Source of the DNA: DASYTH01 sp045806965
GTDB taxonomy: Bacteria; Actinomycetota; Actinomycetes; Mycobacteriales; Pseudonocardiaceae
Reading direction: 5' to 3'
Assembly (NCBI GenBank): GCA_045806965.1
Contig: JBJMIG010000017.1
Location: forward strand, 11,365 to 75,364
DNA: 64,000 bases
The notes below the pieces were generated by a model. It did no database searches and had not been told where the DNA came from. It saw nothing but the letters and a program-made list of their open reading frames with translations. Below are positions 49,714-57,901 of the stretch, one piece after another. The position numbers and the translations under genes are program-made. Every line of letters starts with the position of its first letter. Within the stretch, counting starts at the first letter, position 1.

Positions 49714-50610
49714 CCGCGCGGTCGCGCTTGCGTACTGGACCAGCAGCAGCCCCGCGGAGAGGCCCATGGCCACCGGCACGGTGAAGAGCAGCACTCCGCC
49801 GGCCGCCCCGGCCGCGGCCAGCGGCAACACCAGCGGCCGGTCGTCCCTTCGCAGGCCGGCCAGCACGTCGAGCAGGGCGAACAGCGACGCCACCAGCACG
49901 CCCGCGGTGAGCAGCGGCGTGAGGCCGGACGCATCCGCGGCGGCGAGCGCGTCGCGCAGCGGGGCCGGGGACACCGCCAGCCGTGGCCCGCCCAACTGGC
50001 GCAGCGCCGCGCCGGCCACCGCGAGGTAACCGGCCAGTGCCACGCCGATGGTCAGGAGCAGGGGCGACCTCCGGGCCCGGCCGGCGGCCCGGTCGAACCC
50101 GAGGAAGGCGAAGAACAGCAGCAATGTGGCCAGCGGCAGTCCGGCGGGGTCGTCGGTGCCCGGGCTGCCGGACGCCGGTTCGACGGCCGGCGGAGCCGGC
50201 GCGATGGCCAGGCACGCGGCGACCACCACGGCCAGCACAGCGAGCACGAAGCAGACCGCGAGGACGACAACCGTCCTACCTGGACGGAACCCGGCCATGG
50301 TGAGCACCACGGCAACGGCGAGCAACCCGAGCGCGGCCGGCACCGGGTGCGCCGGCAGCACATATCGTCCGAACACCAACGTGATCGCCACGGCCGCGAC
50401 CAGCCGGCCGAGGGTGCCGGGCGGGCCGGTCGAGTCCACCGGGGACAGTCCACACGCGACAGCGAGCAGTCCGGCCAGCCCCAGGGCCAGGAGTGACCAG
50501 TTGCCGGCCGCGCCGGCCGCCGGGGCGAGCCCGCCCAGGATTCCGGCACCGAGCATGGCGGCCAGTCCGTACGGCACCCGGTTCATCACCAGAACCACGG
50601 TAGTTAACAT
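49450..50610 (-). CDS. APC-superfamily amino acid permease
   Basis: 386 residues as read from ATG 50610, with AAGGG upstream. About ten transmembrane helices; the start V-P-Y-G-L-A-A-M-L-G-A-G-I-L-G-G-L-A-P is the APC helix-1 motif, and F-F-A-F-L-G-F-D-R is the helix-6 motif. It is short for the family (about 450). The last 75 residues are charged, low in complexity, and antisense to the 49429-49713 gene, so the true C-terminus is probably near 49700, with the stop lost. The substrate is unknown. Confidence 0.72.
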   Translation of the reverse strand: MLTTVVLVMNRVPYGLAAMLGAGILGGLAPAAGAAGNWSLLALGLAGLLAVACGLSPVDSTGPPGTLGRLVAAVAITLVFGRYVLPAHPVPAALGLLAVAVVLTMAGFRPGRTVVVLAVCFVLAVLAVVVAACLAIAPAPPAVEPASGSPGTDDPAGLPLATLLLFFAFLGFDRAAGRARRSPLLLTIGVALAGYLAVAGAALRQLGGPRLAVSPAPLRDALAAADASGLTPLLTAGVLVASLFALLDVLAGLRRDDRPLVLPLAAAGAAGGVLLFTVPVAMGLSAGLLLVQYASATARLRGNQDQHERRDGQQDGDHEGRRVDVPREELPGVAAVPPDRPPDTGAEPEQDAEPAEPAVAEQDEQAGQQRGHGGHRGHPEVRPPAG

Positions 50611-50642
50611 GCGTCAACACCCTTACTGGGGGACGCACGACT

Positions 50643-50845
50643 GCGAGGAGATGCCGTGAGCGAGCTTGCGAGCGAACCGTTGGGCACTGCCCCGACGCCG
50701 AGCCTGCGAGGCGATGGGGTTTGGCGACACCGAGCCTGCGAGGAGATGCCGTGAGCGAGCTTGCGAGCGAACCGTTGGGCACTGCCCCGACGCCGAGCCT
50801 GCGAGGCGATGGGGTTTGGCGACACCGAGCCTGCGAGGAGACGCC
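50643..50845 (+). repeat. 95-bp tandem repeat carrying a start-site copy, upstream of pepA
   Basis: Two full 95-bp units (50643-50737, 50738-50832) differ at no position I could see, and a third, partial unit runs into pepA. Each begins GCGAGGAGATGCCGTGAGC, which contains a ribosome binding site and a GTG start like those of pepA. Each unit also contains GCGAGCTTGCGAGC, a near-palindrome. Confidence 0.9.
50656..50754 (+). CDS. Upstream ORF 1 (32 codons) in the pepA leader
   Basis: GTG 50656 follows GAGGAG by five bases and is open for 32 codons. Its TGA overlaps the GTG of the next uORF by the GTGA arrangement. The peptide is nearly identical to uORF 2, differing only by Met/Thr near the end. 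It has no recognisable domain. It may be translated as a leader or be a by-product of repeat spread. Confidence 0.3.
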   Translation: MSELASEPLGTAPTPSLRGDGVWRHRACEEMP

Positions 50846-50849
50846 GTGA
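50751..50849 (+). CDS. Upstream ORF 2 (32 codons) in the pepA leader
   Basis: A second copy of the 32-codon frame, starting at GTG 50751 after GAGGAG and ending at a TGA (50847-50849) that overlaps pepA's GTG (50846-50848). The 95-bp unit length (99 minus 4) is exactly what keeps the stop/start overlap in every copy. Confidence 0.3.
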   Translation: MSELASEPLGTAPTPSLRGDGVWRHRACEETP

Positions 50850-52342
50850 GCCTGCCCAAGCTGGCCCTGACGACGACGGGACTGGCCGAAGCCGCCACCG
50901 ACGCCGTGATCATCGGTACCACGCAGAACGGGGACGGGGTGCGGCTGGCCCCCGGCGGTGAGCCGGTCGACGCCGCGTTCGGCGGTGGTCTGGTCGAGGT
51001 GCTGGCCACGCTCGGCGCGACCGGGAAGGCCGACGAGGTGGTCAAGTTGCCGACCCTCGGCCGGTTGCCCGCCGCCGTCGTGGTCGCGGTCGGTCTCGGC
51101 CAGCCCGGTTCGGACGGCGCGCTGAGCGCCGAGCAGGTGCGCCGAGCCTCCGGTGCCGCGGCCCGCAGCCTCTCCGGCACCAGCCGGGCGGTCACCGCGT
51201 TGTCCACTGTGGACCTCCAGGCCGCGGTCGAGGGCACGGTGCTCGGTGCGTACAGCTTCGACGCCTACAAGTCCGACGCCAAGGACGAGCCGCTGGCCCG
51301 GGTGGAACTGATCAGCCCGGCGCAGGGAAGCGCGCGCGAGCACCGGGCCACGCTCAAGGCGGCCGGTGCCATCGCCGAGGCCGTGGCCACGGCCCGGGAT
51401 CTGATCAACACCCCGCCCAACGACCTGTATCCGGCCTCGTTCGCCGAGCGGGCCGCGAGTCTCGGCCGGGCCGCCGGGCTCGACGTCGAAGTGCTCGACG
51501 AGAAGGCACTGCGCCGGGCCGGCTACGGCGGCATTCTCGGCGTCGGCGGCGGCTCCACCCGGCCGCCCCGCCTGGTCCGGCTGGGCTACCGGGGAAGCCG
51601 GCCGCGCAAGAAGGTCGCGCTGATCGGCAAGGGGATCACCTTCGACACCGGCGGCATCTCGATCAAACCGGCGGCGCACATGGAGGAGATGACCGCCGAC
51701 ATGTCCGGCGCCGCGGCCGTCGTGGCCACCGTGGTGCTCGCGGCGAAGCTCAAGTTCCCGCTCGAGGTCGTGGCGACCGTGCCGATGGCGGAGAACATGC
51801 CCTCCGGCGCCGCCTACCGGCCCGGCGACGTGCTCACCATGTTCGGCGGGAAGACCGTCGAGGTGCTCAACACCGACGCCGAGGGCCGGCTGATCCTCGC
51901 CGACGCGATCGTGCGGGCCGCCCAGGACGAGCCGGACTACCTGGTGGAGACGTCCACCCTGACCGGGGCGCAGGTGATCTCGCTCGGCAAGCGCACCGCC
52001 GGGATCATGGGCGACGAGGAGTTCCGCGACCGGACCGCCCGGATCGCCAAGGCCACCGGCGAGGGCGGCTGGGCCATGCCACTGCCGGACGAACTGCGCG
52101 CCGAGCTCGACTCCAAGCTGGCCGACCTGGCCAACGTGGCCGGGCAACGGTGGGGCTCCATGCTGGTCGCCGGGATCTTCCTGCGCGAGTTCGTGCCCGA
52201 GAACCTGCCCTGGGTGCACATCGACGTGGCGGGCCCGGCGTTCAACAACAGCGCGCCGTGGGGTTACACCGGCAAAGGCGGCACCGGCGTGCCGGTCCGC
52301 ACCCTGGCCGCCCTGCTGGCCGACATAGCCGAGAACGGCTGA
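50846..52342 (+). CDS. pepA: Leucyl aminopeptidase (M17 family)
   Basis: 498 residues from GTG 50846, with GAGGAG six bases upstream. A cytoplasmic two-zinc aminopeptidase. The active site is visible: G-K-G-I-T-F-D-T-G-G-I-S-I-K and N-T-D-A-E-G-R-L-I-L-A-D-A. The N-terminal macrodomain-like half is less conserved. It matches Rv2213 (pepB). The start sits inside the last copy of the 95-bp repeat. Confidence 0.95.
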   Translation: MSLPKLALTTTGLAEAATDAVIIGTTQNGDGVRLAPGGEPVDAAFGGGLVEVLATLGATGKADEVVKLPTLGRLPAAVVVAVGLGQPGSDGALSAEQVRRASGAAARSLSGTSRAVTALSTVDLQAAVEGTVLGAYSFDAYKSDAKDEPLARVELISPAQGSAREHRATLKAAGAIAEAVATARDLINTPPNDLYPASFAERAASLGRAAGLDVEVLDEKALRRAGYGGILGVGGGSTRPPRLVRLGYRGSRPRKKVALIGKGITFDTGGISIKPAAHMEEMTADMSGAAAVVATVVLAAKLKFPLEVVATVPMAENMPSGAAYRPGDVLTMFGGKTVEVLNTDAEGRLILADAIVRAAQDEPDYLVETSTLTGAQVISLGKRTAGIMGDEEFRDRTARIAKATGEGGWAMPLPDELRAELDSKLADLANVAGQRWGSMLVAGIFLREFVPENLPWVHIDVAGPAFNNSAPWGYTGKGGTGVPVRTLAALLADIAENG

Positions 52343-52353
52343 GTCTGCCGCGC

Positions 52354-52385
52354 CCGCTCGGGCTGCTCGCGAGCAGCCCGAGCGG
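52354..52385. terminator. 32-bp perfect palindrome after pepA
   Basis: CCGCTCGGGCTGCTCG is followed at once by its exact reverse complement, 12 bp after the pepA stop. As RNA it forms a stem of about 14 bp with a 4-base loop in either direction. A bidirectional terminator between convergent pepA and the 52503 gene is likely. Confidence 0.7.
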
Positions 52386-52413
52386 CGACTCGCGGCCTGA
52401 TGGTGTTGCGCGT

Positions 52414-52454
52414 AAGGTGACATTCCTGGGCTTCTACAAGCGGAATGTCACCTT
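52414..52454. repeat. AAGGTGACATT stem-loop repeat, single copy
   Basis: AAGGTGACATTC (52414-52425) pairs perfectly with GAATGTCACCTT (52443-52454) around 17 bases. The arms are in the opposite order to the copies at 42116-42314, so this is the same element seen inverted. TTGCGCTGTA-like tails also match. Confidence 0.85.
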
Positions 52455-52502
52455 GCGCTGTAAAGGCCTCGCGCCGTAACGGTCTTGCGCTGTAGGGCCC
52501 GG

Positions 52503-52826
52503 CTATCCGCCGGAGCGCTTCTGGCGTTCCTGGTAGTCGCGCATCCGCTTCGGATAGCCGACCCGCTCCACCTCGTAGACCGGGATGGAACGCTTCTTGC
52601 CGAACTCGAACGCCGCGTCCGGATCGGCGACCCGGCGCCGAGTCCACTCGCCGTCGTGCGCGACCAGCACCACCGTGGTCTCCGTGACGTGGGTCTTTGG
52701 CTCGAGGTAAGCCTCCACGCCCTGCCGTTGCGCCGCCCACTGGTCCAGGTGCTCCGTGTCCCGCCTGCTCGCCCCGCGGACCACCCCGGGCTTGCGCTTC
52801 CTACGTAACGCGTCGAATACGCCCAC
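52503..52826 (-). CDS. Small conserved actinobacterial protein
   Basis: 107 residues from ATG 52826. A basic N-terminus (R-R-K-R-K-P-G), then V-V-L-V-A-H-D-G-E-W-T-R-R, F-G-K-K-R-S-I-P-V-Y-E, and V-G-Y-P-x-R-M-R-D-Y motifs. The pattern is familiar from actinobacteria in front of lpd/sucB genes, but no function is known. Confidence 0.8.
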   Translation of the reverse strand: MGVFDALRRKRKPGVVRGASRRDTEHLDQWAAQRQGVEAYLEPKTHVTETTVVLVAHDGEWTRRRVADPDAAFEFGKKRSIPVYEVERVGYPKRMRDYQERQKRSGG

Positions 52827-52947
52827 CTCAGCTACCTCCGTACCCGATCATCCAGGCCGCCCGTGGCCACCTCGCAAGCGTGCCCTACCTAGTGACAAGA
52901 TGGCGTGTGAAACAGACATCTCGATGTTCCTCGTCAAGGAGAACCCC

Positions 52948-54318
52948 GTGACTGACACCTCCGCTGACCTCGTGATCCTGGGCGGCGGTTCGGGGGGCTA
53001 CGCCTGCGCGTTCCGTGCCGCAGAGCTCGGCCTTTCCGTTGTGCTGATCGAGAAGGACAAGCTTGGCGGCACCTGCCTGCACCGGGGCTGCATCCCGACC
53101 AAGGCGCTGCTGCACGCGGCCGAAGTCGCGGATCTCGCGCGGGAGGGTGACCAGTTCGGCGTGAAGTCCTCGCTCGAGGGCATCGACATGGCCGGGGTGA
53201 ACTCCTACAAGGACGGCGTGGTCGGCCAGATGTACAAGGGCCTGCAGGGCCTGGCCAAGGCGAACAAGGTCACCGTGGTCGACGGCGAGGGCACCTTCGT
53301 CGGGCCGGACACGGTGCGGGTCGGCGCCGACAACTACACCGGCGCGAACGTCGTGCTCGCCACCGGCTCCTACGCCAAGAGCCTGCCCGGGCTGGACATC
53401 GGCGGCCGGATCATCACCAGCGACCAGGCGGTGAACCTGGACTACGTGCCGGAGCGCGTGGTCGTGCTCGGCGGCGGCGTGATCGGCGTCGAGTTCGCCA
53501 GCGTGTGGCGCTCGTTCGGGGCGGAGGTGACCATCGTCGAGGCGCTCCCCCGGCTGGTCCCGCTCGAGGATGAGTGGGCCTCCAAGCAGCTCGAGCGGCA
53601 GTTCCGCAAGCGCGGCATCACCTACAAGACCGGGGTGCGGTTCACCGGTGCCACCCAGTCCGACACCGCGGTCACCGTGTCGCTGGAGTCCGGTGAGTCC
53701 TTTGAGGCCGACCTGCTGCTGGTCGCGGTCGGGCGCGGGCCGAACAGCGCCGGCCACGGCTACGAGGAGGCCGGCATCACGATCGAGCGCGGCTTCGTGA
53801 TCACCGACGAGCGGCTGCACACCAACCTGCCCGACGTCTACGCGGTCGGCGACCTGGTGCCCGGCCTTCAGCTCGCCCACCGCGGCTTCCAGCAGGGCAT
53901 CTTCGTGGCCGAGGAGATCGTCGGACTCAAGCCGGCGCTGATCGACGAAGCGGGCATCCCCCGGGTCACCTACTGCAAGCCGGAGGTGGCCTCGGTCGGG
54001 CTCACCGAGGCGCAGGCACGGGAGAAGTACGGCAGCGCCGAGACCTACGTGTATTCCCTCGGCGGCAATGGGAAGAGCCAAATCCTCAAGACCACCGGCG
54101 GAGTCAAGCTGGTCAAGGCGCCGGACGGCCCGGTGGTCGGCATCACGATGGTCGGTGACCGGGTCGGCGAGCTGATCGGCGAGGCCCAGCTGATCTACAA
54201 CTGGGAGGCCTACCCGGAGGACGTCGCCTCCCTGGTGCACGCTCACCCGACCCAGACCGAGGCGCTCGGCGAGGCGTTCCTCGCCTTGGCCGGCAAGCCG
54301 CTGCACGTACACGCCTGA
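52948..54318 (+). CDS. lpd: Dihydrolipoamide dehydrogenase (E3)
   Basis: 456 residues from GTG 52948 with AAGGAG six bases upstream; longer in-frame readings lack that. A flavoprotein that reoxidises the lipoyl arm of E2. Family features are G-G-G-S-G-G-Y (FAD), the redox pair Cys43/Cys48 in G-G-T-C-L-H-R-G-C, G-G-G-V-I-G-V-E-F (NAD), and H-A-H-P-T-Q-T-E with the catalytic histidine. It is followed 22 bp later by sucB. Confidence 0.96.
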   Translation: MTDTSADLVILGGGSGGYACAFRAAELGLSVVLIEKDKLGGTCLHRGCIPTKALLHAAEVADLAREGDQFGVKSSLEGIDMAGVNSYKDGVVGQMYKGLQGLAKANKVTVVDGEGTFVGPDTVRVGADNYTGANVVLATGSYAKSLPGLDIGGRIITSDQAVNLDYVPERVVVLGGGVIGVEFASVWRSFGAEVTIVEALPRLVPLEDEWASKQLERQFRKRGITYKTGVRFTGATQSDTAVTVSLESGESFEADLLLVAVGRGPNSAGHGYEEAGITIERGFVITDERLHTNLPDVYAVGDLVPGLQLAHRGFQQGIFVAEEIVGLKPALIDEAGIPRVTYCKPEVASVGLTEAQAREKYGSAETYVYSLGGNGKSQILKTTGGVKLVKAPDGPVVGITMVGDRVGELIGEAQLIYNWEAYPEDVASLVHAHPTQTEALGEAFLALAGKPLHVHA

Positions 54319-54340
54319 GCCACGAGGAGTCCACGAGAAC

Positions 54341-56227
54341 ATGGCGACCTCCGTCCAGATGCCGGCGCTCGGCGAGAGCGTCACCGAGGGCACCGTCACC
54401 CGCTGGCTCAAGCAGGTCGGCGACCGCGTCGAGGTCGACGAGCCGCTGCTCGAGGTGTCCACCGACAAGGTCGACACCGAGATCCCGTCGCCGGCGGCCG
54501 GCGTGCTCCAGAAGATCGTCGCGCAGGAGGACGAGACCGTGGCGGTCGGCGGCGAGCTAGCCGTGATCGGGGACAGCGCGGGCGGCGAGGGCGGCGGCTC
54601 GCCGGCACCCGCCCAGGAGAAGAAGCCCGCCGAGGAGAAGCCGGCCGAACCCGAACCACAGGCGGCGGAGTCCGAGCCGGAGCCCCGGCAGGCAGCGCGG
54701 TCCGAGCCGCAGCCCGTGGCCGAGCAGCGCGGTGAGCCGGCCGCGGGGCCGGAGCCGCACCCCGACTCCCTTGCCAGCGGCAACCGCTCGGGTACCGCGG
54801 TGACCATGCCGGCGCTCGGCGAGAGCGTCACCGAGGGCACCGTCACCCGCTGGCTCAAGCAGGTCGGCGACCGCGTCGAGGTCGACGAGCCGCTGCTCGA
54901 GGTGTCCACCGACAAGGTCGACACGGAGATCCCCTCTCCCGTGGCCGGCACCCTGTTGCAGATCACCGCGGCCGAGGACCAGACGGTCGAGGTCGGCGGC
55001 CAGCTCGCGCTGGTCGGCGAGGCCGGTGCGGCCGTCGAACAGCAGCCCCGCCAGCCCGAGCCGGAGCAGCGGGAGCAGAGCCGTGCCGAGCCGGAGCGGG
55101 ACCGGCGGGAGCAGGAACGCCAGGAGGAGCGGGAGCGGCGGGAGCAGGGCCGGCACAGCGTCAAGGAGGACGAGCCCAAACCGGTGCCCGCACGCCAGCC
55201 GCAGCGGTCGAGGCCGGAGCCCCAACCCGAGCCGCGGTCGAGCACGGACGGCGCCGGCACGCCCTACGTCACCCCCCTGGTGCGCAAGCTGGCCACCGAG
55301 AACGGCATCGACCTGAGCACCGTCCGGGGCACCGGGATCGGTGGCCGGGTCCGCAAGCAGGACGTGCTGGCCGCCGCGGAGGCAGCCAAGGCGGCCGAAA
55401 CGAAGGCCGCCGAAACGGAGACGGCCAAGGCCGCCGAGCCGGCCCCGGCGGCCGCGCGAGCCGCCGCGCCGGCACCGGCTCAGCCGTCGGCGCAGGCACT
55501 CGCGCTGCGCGGCAAGACCGAGCGGATGACCCGGCTGCGGCAGACCGTGGCCCGCCGGATGGTCGAGTCACTCCAGGTCGCCGCGCAGCTCACCCAGGTG
55601 GTCGAGGTCGACGTCACCCGCGTCGCCAAGCTGAGGTCCCGGGCCAAGTCCGGGTTCGAACAGCGCGAGGGCGTGAAGCTGACCTTCCTGCCGTTCTTCG
55701 CCAAGGCCACGGTCGAGGCGCTCAAGCAGCACCCGAAGCTGAACGCGTCGATCAACGACGACACCAAGGAGGTGACCTACCACGGCACCGAGCACCTCGG
55801 CATCGCGGTGGACACCGAACGGGGGCTGCTCTCGCCGGCGATCCACGACGCGGGCAACCTGAACCTGACCGGGCTGGCGCACAAGATCGCCGACCTCGCC
55901 GAGCGCACCAGGTCCAGCAAGGTCACCCCGGACGAGCTGGTCGGAGCCACCTTCACGATCACAAACCTGGGCAGCCAGGGCGCGCTGTTCGACACGCCGA
56001 TCATCCCGCAGCCGCAGGTGGGCATCCTCGGCATCGGGCTGGTGGTGAAGCGCCCGGTCGTGGTCACCAACGCCGACGGGGACGACACGATCGCGGTGCG
56101 GTCGATGGTCTACCTGGCGCTGACCTACGACCACCGGCTGGTCGACGGCGCGGACGCCGGCCGGTTCCTCACCACGGTCAAGCGCCGGCTCGAGGACGGC
56201 AACTTCGAGGCGGACCTGGGTCTATAG
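54341..56227 (+). CDS. sucB: 2-oxoacid dehydrogenase E2 (dihydrolipoamide acyltransferase) with two lipoyl domains
   Basis: 628 residues from ATG 54341. Lipoyl domain 1 is at 1-78 (Lys43) and lipoyl domain 2 at about 152-232 (Lys192), each with E-V-S-T-D-K-V-D-T-E. Charged or Ala/Pro linkers separate these, a subunit-binding domain (about 306-345), and the catalytic domain (about 390-628) with H598 and D602 in D-H-R-L-V-D-G. It corresponds to Rv2215 (dlaT), the E2 of pyruvate and 2-oxoglutarate dehydrogenases. The two lipoyl coding regions share 119 identical bases. Confidence 0.95.
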   Translation: MATSVQMPALGESVTEGTVTRWLKQVGDRVEVDEPLLEVSTDKVDTEIPSPAAGVLQKIVAQEDETVAVGGELAVIGDSAGGEGGGSPAPAQEKKPAEEKPAEPEPQAAESEPEPRQAARSEPQPVAEQRGEPAAGPEPHPDSLASGNRSGTAVTMPALGESVTEGTVTRWLKQVGDRVEVDEPLLEVSTDKVDTEIPSPVAGTLLQITAAEDQTVEVGGQLALVGEAGAAVEQQPRQPEPEQREQSRAEPERDRREQERQEERERREQGRHSVKEDEPKPVPARQPQRSRPEPQPEPRSSTDGAGTPYVTPLVRKLATENGIDLSTVRGTGIGGRVRKQDVLAAAEAAKAAETKAAETETAKAAEPAPAAARAAAPAPAQPSAQALALRGKTERMTRLRQTVARRMVESLQVAAQLTQVVEVDVTRVAKLRSRAKSGFEQREGVKLTFLPFFAKATVEALKQHPKLNASINDDTKEVTYHGTEHLGIAVDTERGLLSPAIHDAGNLNLTGLAHKIADLAERTRSSKVTPDELVGATFTITNLGSQGALFDTPIIPQPQVGILGIGLVVKRPVVVTNADGDDTIAVRSMVYLALTYDHRLVDGADAGRFLTTVKRRLEDGNFEADLGL

Positions 56228-57106
56228 GTGCGGGTAGCGGTCGCCGGATCGTCCGGCCTCGTCGGGTCCGCCCTGATCCCCGAGCTGCGCGGAGCCGGGC
56301 ACGAGGTGATCCGGCTGGTCCGTCGCCGTCCGGACACGGCGGACGAGCGCGGCTGGGATCCGCCGGCCGGGCGGATCGACGCGGGGGCGCTGGACGGCGT
56401 GGACGCGGTGGTCAACCTGTGCGGCGCCGGGGTCGGCGACCGGCGCTGGTCCCACGCCCGCAAGCAGGTGTTGCAGGACAGCCGGGTCGAGCCGACCGAG
56501 GTGCTGGCCGCCGCGGTCGCCGAGCGGCGGATCCCGGTGCTGGTCAACGCGTCCGGTGTGCACTTCTACGGCGACACCGGGGACCGGGTGGTCGACGAGC
56601 GCACGCCGCGCGGGCAGGGCTTCCTGGCCGGGCTCTGCCGGGACTGGGAGGCCGCGACCGCGCGGGCCGCGGACGCCGGCGCCCGGGTGGTGCTGGCCAG
56701 GAGCAGCCACGTGCTCGGTCGCGGCGGGCTGCTCGGCCGGCTCCGCCCGCTGTTCCGGTTCGGCCTCGGCGCTCGGCTCGGCAACGGCGCGCAGTACCTG
56801 CCGTGGATCCATGTGGTCGACCATGTCGCCGCGCTCCGGCTCGCGGTCGAGCGGGAGGACCTGTCCGGACCGGTGAACTACTGCACCCCGAGTCCGGTGA
56901 CCAACACGGAGTTCACCCGGGCACTGGCCCGTTCCTTGCACCGGCCGGCACCCTGGCTGGCGCCGAGGTTGGCGCTGCGGGCGGTGGTCGGCGAGTTGGC
57001 CGACGAGATGCTGATGAGCCAGCGTCCAACCCCGAGGGTCTTATTGGACAACGGATTCACCTTCCGCTTCGAACGGCTCGAGGCGGCGCTGGCCGACCTG
57101 GCGTAG
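56228..57106 (+). CDS. TIGR01777-family NAD(P)-dependent epimerase
   Basis: 292 residues from GTG 56228, immediately after the sucB stop. A Rossmann protein: V-A-V-A-G-S-S-G-L-V-G-S-A-L, then V-D-A-V-V-N-L-C-G-A, N-A-S-G-V-H-F-Y-G-D, and P-W-I-H-V-V-D, all signatures of the SulA/TIGR01777 family. It matches Rv2216. The activity is unknown. It lies between E2 and lipB and is likely co-transcribed. Confidence 0.93.
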   Translation: MRVAVAGSSGLVGSALIPELRGAGHEVIRLVRRRPDTADERGWDPPAGRIDAGALDGVDAVVNLCGAGVGDRRWSHARKQVLQDSRVEPTEVLAAAVAERRIPVLVNASGVHFYGDTGDRVVDERTPRGQGFLAGLCRDWEAATARAADAGARVVLARSSHVLGRGGLLGRLRPLFRFGLGARLGNGAQYLPWIHVVDHVAALRLAVEREDLSGPVNYCTPSPVTNTEFTRALARSLHRPAPWLAPRLALRAVVGELADEMLMSQRPTPRVLLDNGFTFRFERLEAALADLA

Positions 57107-57116
57107 CCTCGGCTGC

Positions 57117-57848
57117 GTGACGCACTCCTGCCGCGCGAGTGACGCGCCGGTCGACGTCCGTGAGCTCGGCACGATCGACTACCTGGCCGCCTGGGACCTG
57201 CAGCGCACACACCTCGCCGCGCGGGCCGACGACACCGGGCCGGACACCTTGCTGTTGCTGGAACATCCGTCGGTGTACACCGCAGGCAAACGCACCACGC
57301 CGGACGAGCGGCCGGTCGACGGCACGCCGGTGATCGATGTGGACCGCGGCGGAAAGATCACCTGGCACGGGCCGGGACAACTCGTCGGCTACCCGATCGT
57401 GCGGCTTGCCGATCCGGTCGACGTGGTGCAGTACGTCCGGCGCATCGAGCAGGCGCTGATCACGGTGTGTGACAAGCTGGGTGTGCCGACCGGCCGGGTC
57501 GACGGGCGCAGCGGCGTCTGGCTGGCGGCCGGCGGCGGAAAGCCCGAGCGCAAGATCGCCGCGATCGGCATTCGAGTACAGCGCGGCGTGACCATGCACG
57601 GCTTCGAGATCAACTGCGACGCCGACCTGGCCGCGTTCGACCGGATAGTGCCGTGCGGCATCCGGGATGCCGGCGTCACCTCGCTGTCCGAGGAACTCGG
57701 CCGCGACGTGCCGGTCTCCGAGGTGCTGCCGCTGGCCCGGGACAGCGTGCTGGCCGCGCTGGAGGGCAGCCTGCCCGTCGAGGAGCGCCGGCTGCCGCGG
57801 CCTGAGCCCAGCGCCGCGGGTGTGACGTTCGTGCTTCAGGAGTCCTGA
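57117..57848 (+). CDS. lipB: Lipoyl(octanoyl)transferase
   Basis: 243 residues from GTG 57117. It transfers octanoyl from acyl carrier protein to lipoyl domains. Signature: D-R-G-G-K-I-T-W-H-G-P-G-Q-L-V-G-Y, the lysine in R-K-I-A-A-I-G, and Cys in I-V-P-C-G-I. It supplies the substrate for LipA and so modifies the E2 encoded just upstream. Confidence 0.95.
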   Translation: MTHSCRASDAPVDVRELGTIDYLAAWDLQRTHLAARADDTGPDTLLLLEHPSVYTAGKRTTPDERPVDGTPVIDVDRGGKITWHGPGQLVGYPIVRLADPVDVVQYVRRIEQALITVCDKLGVPTGRVDGRSGVWLAAGGGKPERKIAAIGIRVQRGVTMHGFEINCDADLAAFDRIVPCGIRDAGVTSLSEELGRDVPVSEVLPLARDSVLAALEGSLPVEERRLPRPEPSAAGVTFVLQES

Positions 57849-57867
57849 CGCGCCTGCCCGCGCGCCG

Positions 57868-57894
57868 CGCCGCGCCACACCGACCGGCGCGGCG
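57868..57894. terminator. Hairpin between convergent lipB and M14 peptidase genes
   Basis: CGCCGCGCC (57868-57876) and GGCGCGGCG (57886-57894) form a perfect 9-bp stem with a 9-base loop, 20 bp after the lipB stop. Confidence 0.5.
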
Positions 57895-57901
57895 TACCGG
57901 A

